Shown here piece after piece: positions 54,669 through 62,433 of a stretch of 64,000 nucleotides of DNA. Below the pieces are notes generated by a model. It ran no database searches and had not been told where the DNA came from. It saw only the letters and a list, made by a program, of their open reading frames with translations. This DNA comes from Spirosoma utsteinense (GTDB taxonomy: Bacteria; Bacteroidota; Bacteroidia; Cytophagales; Spirosomataceae). Location of the stretch: positions 124,001-188,000 of the forward strand of contig NZ_VFIA01000009.1 of assembly GCF_014282275.1 (NCBI RefSeq), given 5' to 3'. A program made the translations under genes and the position numbers. The stretch's first letter is position 1; each line of letters starts with the position of its first letter.

Positions 54669-55019
54669 TTATTTCTTCTCCGGGTCGTGTCCCCAGTTTT
54701 TCAATGAGTACGTCCAGGGCGAACCAGCCACCTCTTTGGGCCGCTGAGCACTGTGTCGCTTAACGTAGCTAACAACTTTGCGCATGTGAGCGTATTCATC
54801 GTCTGATAAGTCATCTGCCTGCTTACCAAGGATTTCGATGATCTTTTCGCCCGATTTATGCCCGATCGATTCATCATCGTCCTCTTTTTTCTGACCAACA
54901 GACTTTGACTCGTCGGTTTGAAGCCACTTGTCGATTTGAGTAGCCGACATGTTTACGACCTCCTTGAAGTCAGACCTGATATCTTTTTTCTCTTTGTCGT
55001 CGAGTGAGGCAATGGCCAT
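54669..55019 (-). CDS. DUF3140 domain-containing protein
   Basis: 116 residues. The segments WLQTDESKSVG, ESIGHKSGEKIIEIL, YAHMRKVVSYVKRHSAQRP and YSLKNWGHDPEK are the DUF3140 signature in order. The fold has similarity to DNA-binding phage-type proteins by recollection, but the function is unknown. It starts 5 nt after the stop of the DUF2945 gene, so they are very likely co-transcribed. Confidence 0.9.
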   Translation of the reverse strand: MAIASLDDKEKKDIRSDFKEVVNMSATQIDKWLQTDESKSVGQKKEDDDESIGHKSGEKIIEILGKQADDLSDDEYAHMRKVVSYVKRHSAQRPKEVAGSPWTYSLKNWGHDPEKK

Positions 55020-55024
55020 AGCAG

Positions 55025-55240
55025 TTATTTTTTAGTGACCTCGCTGGTCGATTTCACTACCTTTTTATTGTTCTTTTGCTTAATAACCAGTGCCGGTTCA
55101 TCGGCAGAGCCATTGCGCTTCACGTTGGTGCCCTGCACAGTTCGCTCAACTGCTTCTTCATGAACTTCGGCAACGGTGCCTTCAGCTTTCCCACTACCAT
55201 ACTTCCACGTAACTTCATCGCCTTTCTTCACCGTTGCCAT
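55025..55240 (-). CDS. DUF2945 (hypervirulence-associated TUDOR) domain protein
   Basis: 71 residues with KKGDEVTWKYGSGKAEGTV at the N-terminus, the typical start of the domain, and a Lys-rich end. Small SH3-like barrel; the family occurs in bacteria and fungi, with no established function in bacteria. Tight 5-nt spacing to the next gene. Confidence 0.9.
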   Translation of the reverse strand: MATVKKGDEVTWKYGSGKAEGTVAEVHEEAVERTVQGTNVKRNGSADEPALVIKQKNNKKVVKSTSEVTKK

Positions 55241-55292
55241 TGTCCGTTTCGTTTAGGTTTCTACTCGTTGGCACCTCACGCCACTGAATTGC

Positions 55293-56006
55293 TTACTGAT
55301 CCAGCTTGCCCGCTTTGGCATCGCGCTGCATTTGCTTGTTAGCAAAGACGGCAATATCGACCCGGCGGTTTTTGCTGCGTCCAGTTTCTGAATTATTATC
55401 AGCAACGGGTTGCGACTCCCCGTATCCTTTTTCATCGACCCGTGACTGTTTAACCCCCTGCGATTCCAGGAATGAGCCGACTGCTTTAGCCCGTTGATTG
55501 GAAAGCTGCTGGTTGTGTGAGTCTGTACCCGTAGCGTCGGCGTGGCCTTCGATACGAATGTCAGTGTCTTCGTATTTGTTGAGCGTCTGCGCAAATTCGG
55601 TGAGCTGACGTTTCGTTTCTGACTTCAACTGGTATGAGTTGACATCGAAGAGAATATCTGAACCAAACGTGATTTTGATACCCTCACCAACCCGTTCGAC
55701 CTGGGCGTTTGGCATCTGACGCTTCATTTCTTCAGCCTGCTTGTCCATCCGACGGCCGATAACGGCCCCGGCAGCTCCACCAACGGTAGCTCCCAGGATG
55801 GCACCCAGTGCTGTATTCCCCGAACGACGGCCAACAACGCCCCCAATTACGGCTCCACTACCAGCCCCTATACCAGCTCCCCGCTGCGTTTTGTTCGTGT
55901 TGTTCTTGATTGATTTGCAACTTGTAAGTACATCTGTTGATAAAAGGCTTCCGGCCATAAGCACGATAAGTGACTTTTTGCCAATAGAATTGAACTGACT
56001 CTTCAT
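55293..56006 (-). CDS. OmpA family lipoprotein with glycine zipper
   Basis: 237 residues from the ATG at 56006, which gives a signal followed by a lipobox-like LTSC; 13 upstream codons are unlikely. A Gly-zipper membrane region (about 40-85: GAGIGAGSGAVIGGVVG and GAILGATVGGAAGAVIG) precedes an OmpA C-terminal peptidoglycan-binding domain (about 105-225; GHADATGTDSHNQQLSNQRA). It probably links the outer membrane to the cell wall. First gene of the stress-type operon; 52 nt to DUF2945. Confidence 0.93.
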   Translation of the reverse strand: MKSQFNSIGKKSLIVLMAGSLLSTDVLTSCKSIKNNTNKTQRGAGIGAGSGAVIGGVVGRRSGNTALGAILGATVGGAAGAVIGRRMDKQAEEMKRQMPNAQVERVGEGIKITFGSDILFDVNSYQLKSETKRQLTEFAQTLNKYEDTDIRIEGHADATGTDSHNQQLSNQRAKAVGSFLESQGVKQSRVDEKGYGESQPVADNNSETGRSKNRRVDIAVFANKQMQRDAKAGKLDQ

Positions 56007-56037
56007 AGGTGTTGTGAATAATTGGTACTGACAATAG

Positions 56038-56056
56038 ATGTCCAAACCTTGTACCA
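56038..56056 (-). promoter_or_regulatory. TGGYACAA-N2-TTT element upstream of the OmpA operon
   Basis: Minus-strand TGGTACAAGGTTTGGACAT, 31 nt before the start codon. It shares TGGTACAA-N2-TTT with the elements upstream of YtxH and lmo0937. The -12 position reads TTGG where sigma-54 promoters have TTGC. Confidence 0.45.
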
Positions 56057-56445
56057 GTTTAATGTAGTAAGACTATAGATTTTTGTGTGAGTGGAATAAA
56101 CAATTGATAATAAGTTAGTTGACTTGTTTTTGTAGCCAATTAAAATCTGACGTATAGTAGGTATAACAAATAAGCCTAGTAGGGAAAACGGGAAGGCATA
56201 TGCCTACTTGTGTAGAGGGGTTTCTACAGACTACCCCACTTAAATTAGACGAAAATGGGTTCCGGCAGCCTTTATCATAGAATTTACAGTCGCCGACATG
56301 AATATCAGACTAGACTGTTATAATCAATTGATAGTCAGTTATATGTATTTGGGGGATTAAGGTATAACCCGGTTGGGCAGCAAACGAAAAAGAGTGACTG
56401 TGCGTTAGAATACTAGACTATTATAGATTTTTATACATTCAATTC
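56046..56445. other. AT-rich divergent intergenic region
   Basis: 400 nt between the OmpA operon and the lipase gene. No gene is seen. It holds the TGGYACAA element for the OmpA operon at one end; no clear promoter match is seen for the lipase. A short dyad TCAATTGA occurs near 56324-56331. Confidence 0.6.
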
Positions 56446-57648
56446 ATGCTTATTACAAAGTCGTTATTTATCATGCTGCTGCTGGGTAGCATGTTGCTGG
56501 TAGCGCCAACAGGTTGCCAGACCTCGAGCGTGCTCGATCCGGTGGCACCAGCGGCAGGCAGGGTACTTATCAGCAGCTCTCTCATTACAGAAAGCACACC
56601 GTCACAGTTACGGGGTCGATATACGGGCGTCAGCGCCGTGTTTCAATTCTTCGTCCGGTTTGGTATTCGGGCTTATCGGCTGGAGTATACTACTACCAAC
56701 AGCGATGGTACAAAAATCAATGCCTCCGGAGTGGTTATCGTACCCACGGATGCCGGCAAGGCGGTGCCCCTGTTAAGTATGCAACATGGTACCATCCAGA
56801 ACGACGCTGATGCGCCGTCTTATTTTGGTCGGGGTAGCGAAGCCTACATGCTCGGATCACTCTTTGCCTCGCATGGGTACATCATTTCTGCGCCGGATTA
56901 TGTTGGTTATGGCGCGTCGAAAGACGTACCTCATCCCTATGAACACCGATCCAGTCTGGCAACGGCATCGCTCGACATGCTGCGGGCAACCCGCGAGTTT
57001 GTCCGCGAAAACCAGATTGGCTGGGACGATCGCCTGTTCCTGGCGGGCTACTCGGAAGGTGGGTATGCTACCATGGCGCTACAGAAAAAAATCGAGGAAG
57101 AAACCGGAGACGAGTTCAACCTCGTCGCATCGAGTTGCGGAGCCGGGGCTTATGATAAACCGTCGTTCATGCAACACATCGTCAATGAACCCACCAGTGG
57201 CGTTGCCAGCATAAACCGGCTCTACGTTTGGGTGTTGCTGACCTATGATCGTATATACGGGTTGAATCGCCCCATGAACTATTATTTCAGGGAGCCTTAC
57301 GCATCGCAGGTTACGGCCAGCGGGAAGGATGTCACAATCAATGTCAGCCTGCATACCACCTTCACCGATAGTTTTAAGAAAGCCATCAACGAAGGGACCG
57401 ATGCCGGTTTCCTGAAAGCCGTTCAGGATAACGATATCCATGACTGGAAACCAGAGACCCGCACCCGGCTTTACCACGGCGACGCTGACGATACGGTGCT
57501 TTACCTGAACTCGCAAAATACCTACGATGCCATGCAGAAGCGGGGCGCTACCAACGTAACGCTTGAAAAGCTGAGAGGAGCCAACCATGCCAGCGGAATT
57601 TTAGGCTTCGTTACCGGAACGTACTCGTTCTTTGGGGGAACGCAATAG
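56446..57648 (+). CDS. Secreted lipase/esterase-like alpha/beta hydrolase, predicted lipoprotein
   Basis: 400 residues with a signal peptide ending in PTGC, a possible lipobox. Resembles secretory lipases and prolyl oligopeptidase-like hydrolases: SMQHGT (oxyanion), SAPDYVGYGASK, nucleophile elbow GYSEGG, Asp in YHGDADDTV and His in GANHASG. It likely hydrolyses lipid or polyester esters at the cell surface. Stands alone; a 14-bp stem hairpin follows. Confidence 0.88.
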   Translation: MLITKSLFIMLLLGSMLLVAPTGCQTSSVLDPVAPAAGRVLISSSLITESTPSQLRGRYTGVSAVFQFFVRFGIRAYRLEYTTTNSDGTKINASGVVIVPTDAGKAVPLLSMQHGTIQNDADAPSYFGRGSEAYMLGSLFASHGYIISAPDYVGYGASKDVPHPYEHRSSLATASLDMLRATREFVRENQIGWDDRLFLAGYSEGGYATMALQKKIEEETGDEFNLVASSCGAGAYDKPSFMQHIVNEPTSGVASINRLYVWVLLTYDRIYGLNRPMNYYFREPYASQVTASGKDVTINVSLHTTFTDSFKKAINEGTDAGFLKAVQDNDIHDWKPETRTRLYHGDADDTVLYLNSQNTYDAMQKRGATNVTLEKLRGANHASGILGFVTGTYSFFGGTQ

Positions 57649-57671
57649 GGTGCCATGTTAACTGCTTCACT

Positions 57672-57707
57672 GACTGGCAGCGAACAACCCGTGGTTCGCT
57701 GCCAGTC
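57672..57707. terminator. Bidirectional hairpin between convergent genes
   Basis: GACTGGCAGCGAAC (57672-57685) pairs perfectly with 57694-57707 across an 8-nt loop. It lies 24 nt after the lipase stop and 25 nt before the stop of the lipoprotein gene. No T tract. Confidence 0.65.
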
Positions 57708-57731
57708 GATGCCGATAGAGCGGCAAAAAGA

Positions 57732-58835
57732 TCATTTGAGCGTAACGATCGTGTACGGGGCCTGGTTCGGCTGGCGTGTTTTGCTGCCAACGGGTAGCTG
57801 AAAACGGTCATCGTCATGAATGATCAGCAACCTGTTCTTATCCAGGATCGTCAGATCTTCAGCTTTATGGCCAAACCGCAGTGGTTGCCCCTGCGCATCG
57901 CGCACAAGCGAAAAAGGTTTGTTGGCCAGGAGGTCGGCGGGAGTGCAGTACCAGAGGTAGGCGTCGAGCTGGCTGCTGGTTTCGATCGATGTCAGCAGCC
58001 AGAAACAGTGGCGACCAGGATCGTACTCAAGGCTCGACAGGCTCAATGGCTTGGGCAGTGTCGGCTCCGTCTGGGCCGGATCGAAGTCCGCGATCACACG
58101 CCAGTCATCGTTCAGGCGGATGCGCGCGCCAGTCGCTGTATTCTCAACAGTGTACGACACCGCCACGATCTTGTCGACGGGTTTGAACCGTTTAAACGAT
58201 TCGCCCACTTCACGAATGCCAAACAGCAGCTGCTGATCGGTAGCGGCCAGCCCTTCTACTTTGAAGTAAGGCGCACCCTCCGGGAATTCGCTGGTAGCCA
58301 GTGCCCGCGCCAGTTTTGTCCGGTAAGCGATCGATGTGCGGCTGGTATCGTCGGGTGCCAGTACATGCGGCTGCTGCTCATGGCCGGTGGGCCAGTATAA
58401 GATCGTGTTGTACCCATCCCAGTCGCTGCTGCCGGGTTTAGTTCGGTCGAAGGCGGTGGTGAGCAGCACGAACTTCCGGTCGGGGGTTTGGGCAAAGTCC
58501 TCATATTTACGGCCTGCAGCGTAAGCGGGCTGCATCAGGTAAGTCGGGGCCTGAGTCGAGTCGGCCAGGGTAGCCGGCGTTTTCGCGAAGACCGGACTCA
58601 ACTGGGCTGGCATGTCTTTGTCGTTGGCAAACAACAGGTTTCTGCCGTCGAAGGCTACTGCCGACGCTTCACACCAGACGGTCTCCCCCTGTAACGTGGT
58701 TCCCGCCACAAAACAGTTCAGTATACCTGTGTCCGTACTGGCCGCAACGGGTTTAAAAGAAGAAGGGAGCCTGGTGGTTTTACAGCCCGCAGTCAGCAGC
58801 AGTACTACTGCCAGCCTATAAAAAGGGGTGCTCAT
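57732..58835 (-). CDS. Lipoprotein of unknown function, propeller-like
   Basis: 367 residues from the ATG at 58835, which opens a signal with the lipobox TAGC; 11 codons upstream are unneeded. Repeated strand motifs such as VAFDGRNLLFANDKD, PDRKFVLLTTAFDR and EGLAATDQQLLFGIRE suggest a beta-propeller, similar to secreted DUFs with phytase-like or strictosidine-synthase-like repeats. I recognise no family with confidence. Faces the periplasm or outside. Confidence 0.65.
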   Translation of the reverse strand: MSTPFYRLAVVLLLTAGCKTTRLPSSFKPVAASTDTGILNCFVAGTTLQGETVWCEASAVAFDGRNLLFANDKDMPAQLSPVFAKTPATLADSTQAPTYLMQPAYAAGRKYEDFAQTPDRKFVLLTTAFDRTKPGSSDWDGYNTILYWPTGHEQQPHVLAPDDTSRTSIAYRTKLARALATSEFPEGAPYFKVEGLAATDQQLLFGIREVGESFKRFKPVDKIVAVSYTVENTATGARIRLNDDWRVIADFDPAQTEPTLPKPLSLSSLEYDPGRHCFWLLTSIETSSQLDAYLWYCTPADLLANKPFSLVRDAQGQPLRFGHKAEDLTILDKNRLLIIHDDDRFQLPVGSKTRQPNQAPYTIVTLK

Positions 58836-58946
58836 TTTCGTATAGATGGTTGGTGTATCGGGCCGCAATACTACGAATTACTGCCGCAAACCAACTACAT
58901 AGCCATTTCGCGGAGTTGCCGTCGTCCCCGGCGCAACTGGGGTTCG

Positions 58947-60050
58947 CTACTGATTTGAGGCATCAACCGTTATCAACTCGGCCAGTCCCACACCCGAATC
59001 GGCGGCACCGTAATACACCCAGATTTTGCCCGAACGGGACAGTTCGCCTGCATCGCTTGACATGGCAGGTTCCTGATCAGGCCATTGAATCCAGCCATTG
59101 GCAAAGACAACATTCGGAAAAAAACCTTCGCGTTCCCAGACCCGTTCAGGCGTCAACAACGGGGCTTCCGACCGGTCGAGGACGATAGACGGATCGTCCT
59201 TGTCCAGCAGGGCGAGTGCCAGTGAATAGGCGTGGGTAGGGTCGGCTCCGTGGTAGCATACCAGCCAGCCCTCGTCGGTCAGGATGGGCTCAGGGCCTGC
59301 CCCGATCTTAGCCCCTTCCCAGGCGAACCGGGGGTCGGTCAGGCCACGGCCGCCAAACAGAAACTGATGGTTACCCCAATGAATACCGTCGGTCGATTCG
59401 GCCAGCCAGACAGACGGTTTACCAATGTCAGACACCATGGGCCGGTGTAACAGCCGATAGGTACCATTGATGCGGGCGGGGAAGAGGGCTACATCCTTGT
59501 TGGGTGGTGGCAGGATCATCCCAACACGTTCGACATCGCGGAAATCGGTTGTTACGGCCAGCCCCACACCCGGACCATGTTCCGACACCGCCGTGTAGGT
59601 AATCCAATATTTTCCTTCCAGAAAAGTAATACGGGCGTCTTCGATGCCGTACGACTCGTCCATGCGGGCCGGGAACAAAAACGGTTTTTCGTCAATATCG
59701 AAGTGAATACCATCGCGGCTGCGGGCCAGCCGCAGATGGCTCAGCGAGGTCAGGTACTGCTTGCCGTGGATTGTGACAACGCGTGGGTCGTAGTCTTCGT
59801 CCGGTTCGGTAAAGTGTTTGATTGTCAGCGTCAGAATGCCGTTCTGCTCCTCGATCAGAGGAATGCTGATAAACCCTTTTTCGGCGCGGGGAGCCTCCGC
59901 TACGCGCAACAACAGAATGACTTCATCACCTACCAGACAGGCTGCCGGATTAAAAGCACCCAGCACGTCGAAGCCCTCCGTGGCTGGTTTTACATCGCTC
60001 GTTTTCAGGATTGGCTGCTCGGACAGTCGGCGAAGTTGGTAGTTACGCAT
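58947..60050 (-). CDS. GH130 family glycoside phosphorylase/hydrolase
   Basis: 367 residues, five-bladed propeller of GH130. Features: FNPAACLVGDEVILLLRV near the N-terminus, IEDARIT (general acid Asp), KDVALFPARINGTYRLLHRP, and WLVCYHG with YYGAAD at the C-terminus. GH130 enzymes phosphorolyse or hydrolyse beta-1,2- or beta-1,4-mannosides. The lack of a signal peptide suggests cytoplasmic use of imported mannooligosaccharides, together perhaps with the exported GH5. Confidence 0.9.
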   Translation of the reverse strand: MRNYQLRRLSEQPILKTSDVKPATEGFDVLGAFNPAACLVGDEVILLLRVAEAPRAEKGFISIPLIEEQNGILTLTIKHFTEPDEDYDPRVVTIHGKQYLTSLSHLRLARSRDGIHFDIDEKPFLFPARMDESYGIEDARITFLEGKYWITYTAVSEHGPGVGLAVTTDFRDVERVGMILPPPNKDVALFPARINGTYRLLHRPMVSDIGKPSVWLAESTDGIHWGNHQFLFGGRGLTDPRFAWEGAKIGAGPEPILTDEGWLVCYHGADPTHAYSLALALLDKDDPSIVLDRSEAPLLTPERVWEREGFFPNVVFANGWIQWPDQEPAMSSDAGELSRSGKIWVYYGAADSGVGLAELITVDASNQ

Positions 60051-60082
60051 CGGATTTGTAGTGGATTAATGGGTGGTTTTTG

Positions 60083-60090
60083 TATTTTTG
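60083..60090 (+). promoter_or_regulatory. Candidate -7 element upstream of the acidic small proteins
   Basis: TATTTTTG fits TAnnTTTG; no TTG at the expected distance. A 21-codon frame (60101-60166) and the acidic protein gene at 60241 lie downstream. Confidence 0.3.
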
Positions 60091-60240
60091 ATTCGTACTC
60101 ATGCCCAAACTTACCAACAAGGAAAGCGCGTTGCTGTTCGAAGCCGTTTGCTCAAATAGTTTTTAAGCAAAGCAACCTTAGTTCGATGAGGTGGGTTATG
60201 AGCAGTGCAAACCTGACACATTTTTGAAACCAATTCACCC

Positions 60241-60498
60241 ATGATTAACCAGCCACTGTTCGACCAGGACGATGATGTCCTGATGATGAACCCCGATCCG
60301 GAAACTGCTGCCCTCGAAGACGACGATGACGACGATTTTGACGGCGGTGCGGAATTTGATGAACTGGGCTCCGGTGCCGCCAGCGGTTACGGAGACGCCG
60401 ACCTAGCCGATATCGACGAGGCCGATCTGGATGACATCGATCTGAGCGAAGAACTGGATGAGGACGTTGACGACGACCTCGACGACGACAGCATGTAG
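60241..60498 (+). CDS. Small highly acidic protein
   Basis: 85 residues, with roughly half Asp or Glu, in runs such as EDDDDDDFDGG and DEDVDDDLDDDSM; hardly any basic residues. It has no hydrophobic core and is predicted disordered. Acidic proteins of this sort may bind cations or basic proteins, but nothing in the sequence tells which. The start ATG follows CACCC without a Shine-Dalgarno. The second small acidic frame is 146 nt downstream. Confidence 0.7.
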   Translation: MINQPLFDQDDDVLMMNPDPETAALEDDDDDDFDGGAEFDELGSGAASGYGDADLADIDEADLDDIDLSEELDEDVDDDLDDDSM

Positions 60499-60644
60499 TC
60501 GGTACCGTTACCTGTTTTTCATTCCATAAACGACCGGTGGTGAGTAGGTTATGACTGCTGAAGTGTACTTGCGGACGTAGAAACGAGTCTCACTCGAACA
60601 CATTGCTACCCAGGTCGTTTATGTTCTTTTAACTAACTAACGTT

Positions 60645-60815
60645 ATGACGCCATCTGAATCAGCTGAAGACCAGCCACTTATTACTACCGAGAACGCAGA
60701 CGAAGAAGGTACTGCGCCTGACAGTGATACCCAATCATCAGCCGCCAGCGAATCGGGTGACCGAACCAGCGAAGCAGGTTCCCGCTCGCCCAACGATCCG
60801 GCTGAAGGTGCTTAA
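60645..60815 (+). CDS. Small Ser/Glu/Asp-rich disordered protein
   Basis: 56 residues starting MTPSESAEDQPLITTEN and ending NDPAEGA. Composition is S, E, D, A, T, G with only two Arg and no Lys; no hydrophobic segment. It has typical codon usage for the window and the ATG lies in a clean context (AACGTTATG). Unknown function; similar in character to the neighbouring acidic protein. Followed after 25 nt by a 74-nt perfect palindrome. Confidence 0.55.
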   Translation: MTPSESAEDQPLITTENADEEGTAPDSDTQSSAASESGDRTSEAGSRSPNDPAEGA

Positions 60816-60840
60816 GTCATCCGGTCGCCTTTTTTAGCGT

Positions 60841-60914
60841 CCCCCAAAGCAAGTGCCGGTCCGTAGGGTCAATCATCGATGATTGACCCTACGGACCGGC
60901 ACTTGCTTTGGGGG
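60841..60914. repeat. 74-bp perfect palindrome without loop
   Basis: 37-nt arms 60841-60877 and 60878-60914 are exact reverse complements, meeting at ATCGAT. It lies between a small plus-strand gene and the 3' end of the isochorismate synthase gene. It may stop transcription in both directions, but it is much longer than a terminator needs. Confidence 0.95.
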
Positions 60915-60931
60915 GGCAGGTGGTAGACTCG

Positions 60932-62356
60932 TCAGGGCATTTCGTTCAGCACCTTCAACAGCGTCTGGCATTTCATTTCTGTTTCCTGCCATTCGCGTTC
61001 GGGCACCGAGTCTTCGGTCAGGCCTGCTCCAGCGTAGAGTGTCGCTACGTTTCCTTCCAGCTTCATACACCGGATGTGGACGAACAGGTTGGTAGCTGCC
61101 GATGCCTGCTCCAGATCATACCTCGTCGTACGGGCATCACTGCTGTCGATGTTGACCGGCCCCAGAAAGCCGGCATAAAACTCCCGGTTATGGATTTCAC
61201 TCCGTCGGATAAGGGAAAAAGCCGCATCGCGGGGCATACCGCATACAGCCGACGTGGGATGCAGTAACCGGAGCATAACCGTCCCGAGCTGGGGATAGCG
61301 CACGGCCTGGGTGTCGACCGTAAAGCATGTGCTCAAGTGCATGAGGTTGCCGGCAATGATCGTTTTTGGCCCTTCTTCGAGGTATTCCCGCAGTCGGATC
61401 CGTTTGAAACATTCGATGATGTATCGGCTGACCAATGCCTGCTCTTCAATTTCTTTCTGCGACCACATCGCTTCCGATGGGCGCTTGGGTGTACCGTCGG
61501 GTTCCAGCGCCGACTGGGTTCCCGCCAGCGATACGGTCTGAAAAATACCGCTGGCACTATTGCTCACCAGCCGTTCGGGCGTGGCACTGATCCAGATCTG
61601 GTTGGTTTCGGCCAGGTAAACCGCCGATACAAAGGCCGTTGGGTAGGTAGCGCACAACTGGTCGAACACGGCTACGGCGTTCGGAGCATCGGTGAATGAA
61701 ACGCGTTTTGTTCGCGACAGCACAACCTTCCTGAGTTCGCCCCGTTGCATGGCTTCAACCGCTTTAGCTACCCCCTGCATATACCGGTCCTGGGCCTCCG
61801 GGTCAGGTAGGGGAACGGGCCGGGAGGGTATTGGGCGTTTGGGAGCCGGCCGGGACTGACTGTCTGTCAACAGGGTTTGGAACTGCTCGGCCGCTTCGCC
61901 CAGTTCTCCGATTTGAGGAGAAACCGTATGCGATGCCGGACCGGCTTCAGAGAAAACGGCGTGGATATCGGCGCGCATAAAGAGCGTCCGGGCGGGGCTG
62001 TCTGTACCCGTATCGAGGTTGTCGAAGGGGCTAAGGGCAAACCCGGCGGGCAACTCCTCCAGATCGACCGATAGGCGGGGCAACGTTTTGTCCAGCGAAA
62101 CGATCAGGTGCTTGTCGTGGTGGTTTGGTAATCGCCAGAGGGCGCTGGGAAAGCCCAACAGCCGGGCCGTTTCCCAAAAATCGAGGGCGGTGGGTTGCGT
62201 TGTACGAACGGAATTGATGACGAAGTCAGGTTGCATAGCCAGCAGAGCGGCCGGTTTAGAGTCGGCTGTAAGGGTAACAGTTTGTACACGAAATTTGTGC
62301 ACTGTTTTTACGGTTTGTTCATCTGTCCCTAAGGTCATTGTGTGTTTCTGCGGCAT
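60932..62356 (-). CDS. menF: Isochorismate synthase
   Basis: Up to 474 residues; a start at the second Met (62338) is also possible. Chorismate-binding enzyme that makes isochorismate for menaquinone (MenF) or siderophores (EntC). The C-terminal 260 residues show the family motifs: KVVLSRTKRV, WISATPERLV, VSLAGTQ, then EEQALVSRYI, HLSTCF, LHPTSAVCGMPRDAA, and EFYAGFLGP. No other men genes are nearby, so menaquinone is inferred because it is the usual quinone of Cytophagales. Confidence 0.9.
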   Translation of the reverse strand: MPQKHTMTLGTDEQTVKTVHKFRVQTVTLTADSKPAALLAMQPDFVINSVRTTQPTALDFWETARLLGFPSALWRLPNHHDKHLIVSLDKTLPRLSVDLEELPAGFALSPFDNLDTGTDSPARTLFMRADIHAVFSEAGPASHTVSPQIGELGEAAEQFQTLLTDSQSRPAPKRPIPSRPVPLPDPEAQDRYMQGVAKAVEAMQRGELRKVVLSRTKRVSFTDAPNAVAVFDQLCATYPTAFVSAVYLAETNQIWISATPERLVSNSASGIFQTVSLAGTQSALEPDGTPKRPSEAMWSQKEIEEQALVSRYIIECFKRIRLREYLEEGPKTIIAGNLMHLSTCFTVDTQAVRYPQLGTVMLRLLHPTSAVCGMPRDAAFSLIRRSEIHNREFYAGFLGPVNIDSSDARTTRYDLEQASAATNLFVHIRCMKLEGNVATLYAGAGLTEDSVPEREWQETEMKCQTLLKVLNEMP

Positions 62357-62406
62357 GGCAGGCTATTCCAGCTACGTTCTGTCGGTACGGGCATGCGTTA
62401 TTGGCG

Positions 62407-62414
62407 TATCTTTG
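62407..62414 (+). promoter_or_regulatory. Candidate -7 element of the M20 deacylase gene
   Basis: TATCTTTG fits TAnnTTTG, 19 nt before the ATG at 62434. A TTG at the expected -33 distance is not seen. Confidence 0.4.
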
Positions 62415-62433
62415 ATGGCCCAATTGTATGCTT

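Noticed and set aside
60101..60166. 21-codon frame starting MPKLTNKESALLF downstream of a TATTTTTG box
   Set aside because: Too short to support as a gene without conservation data.
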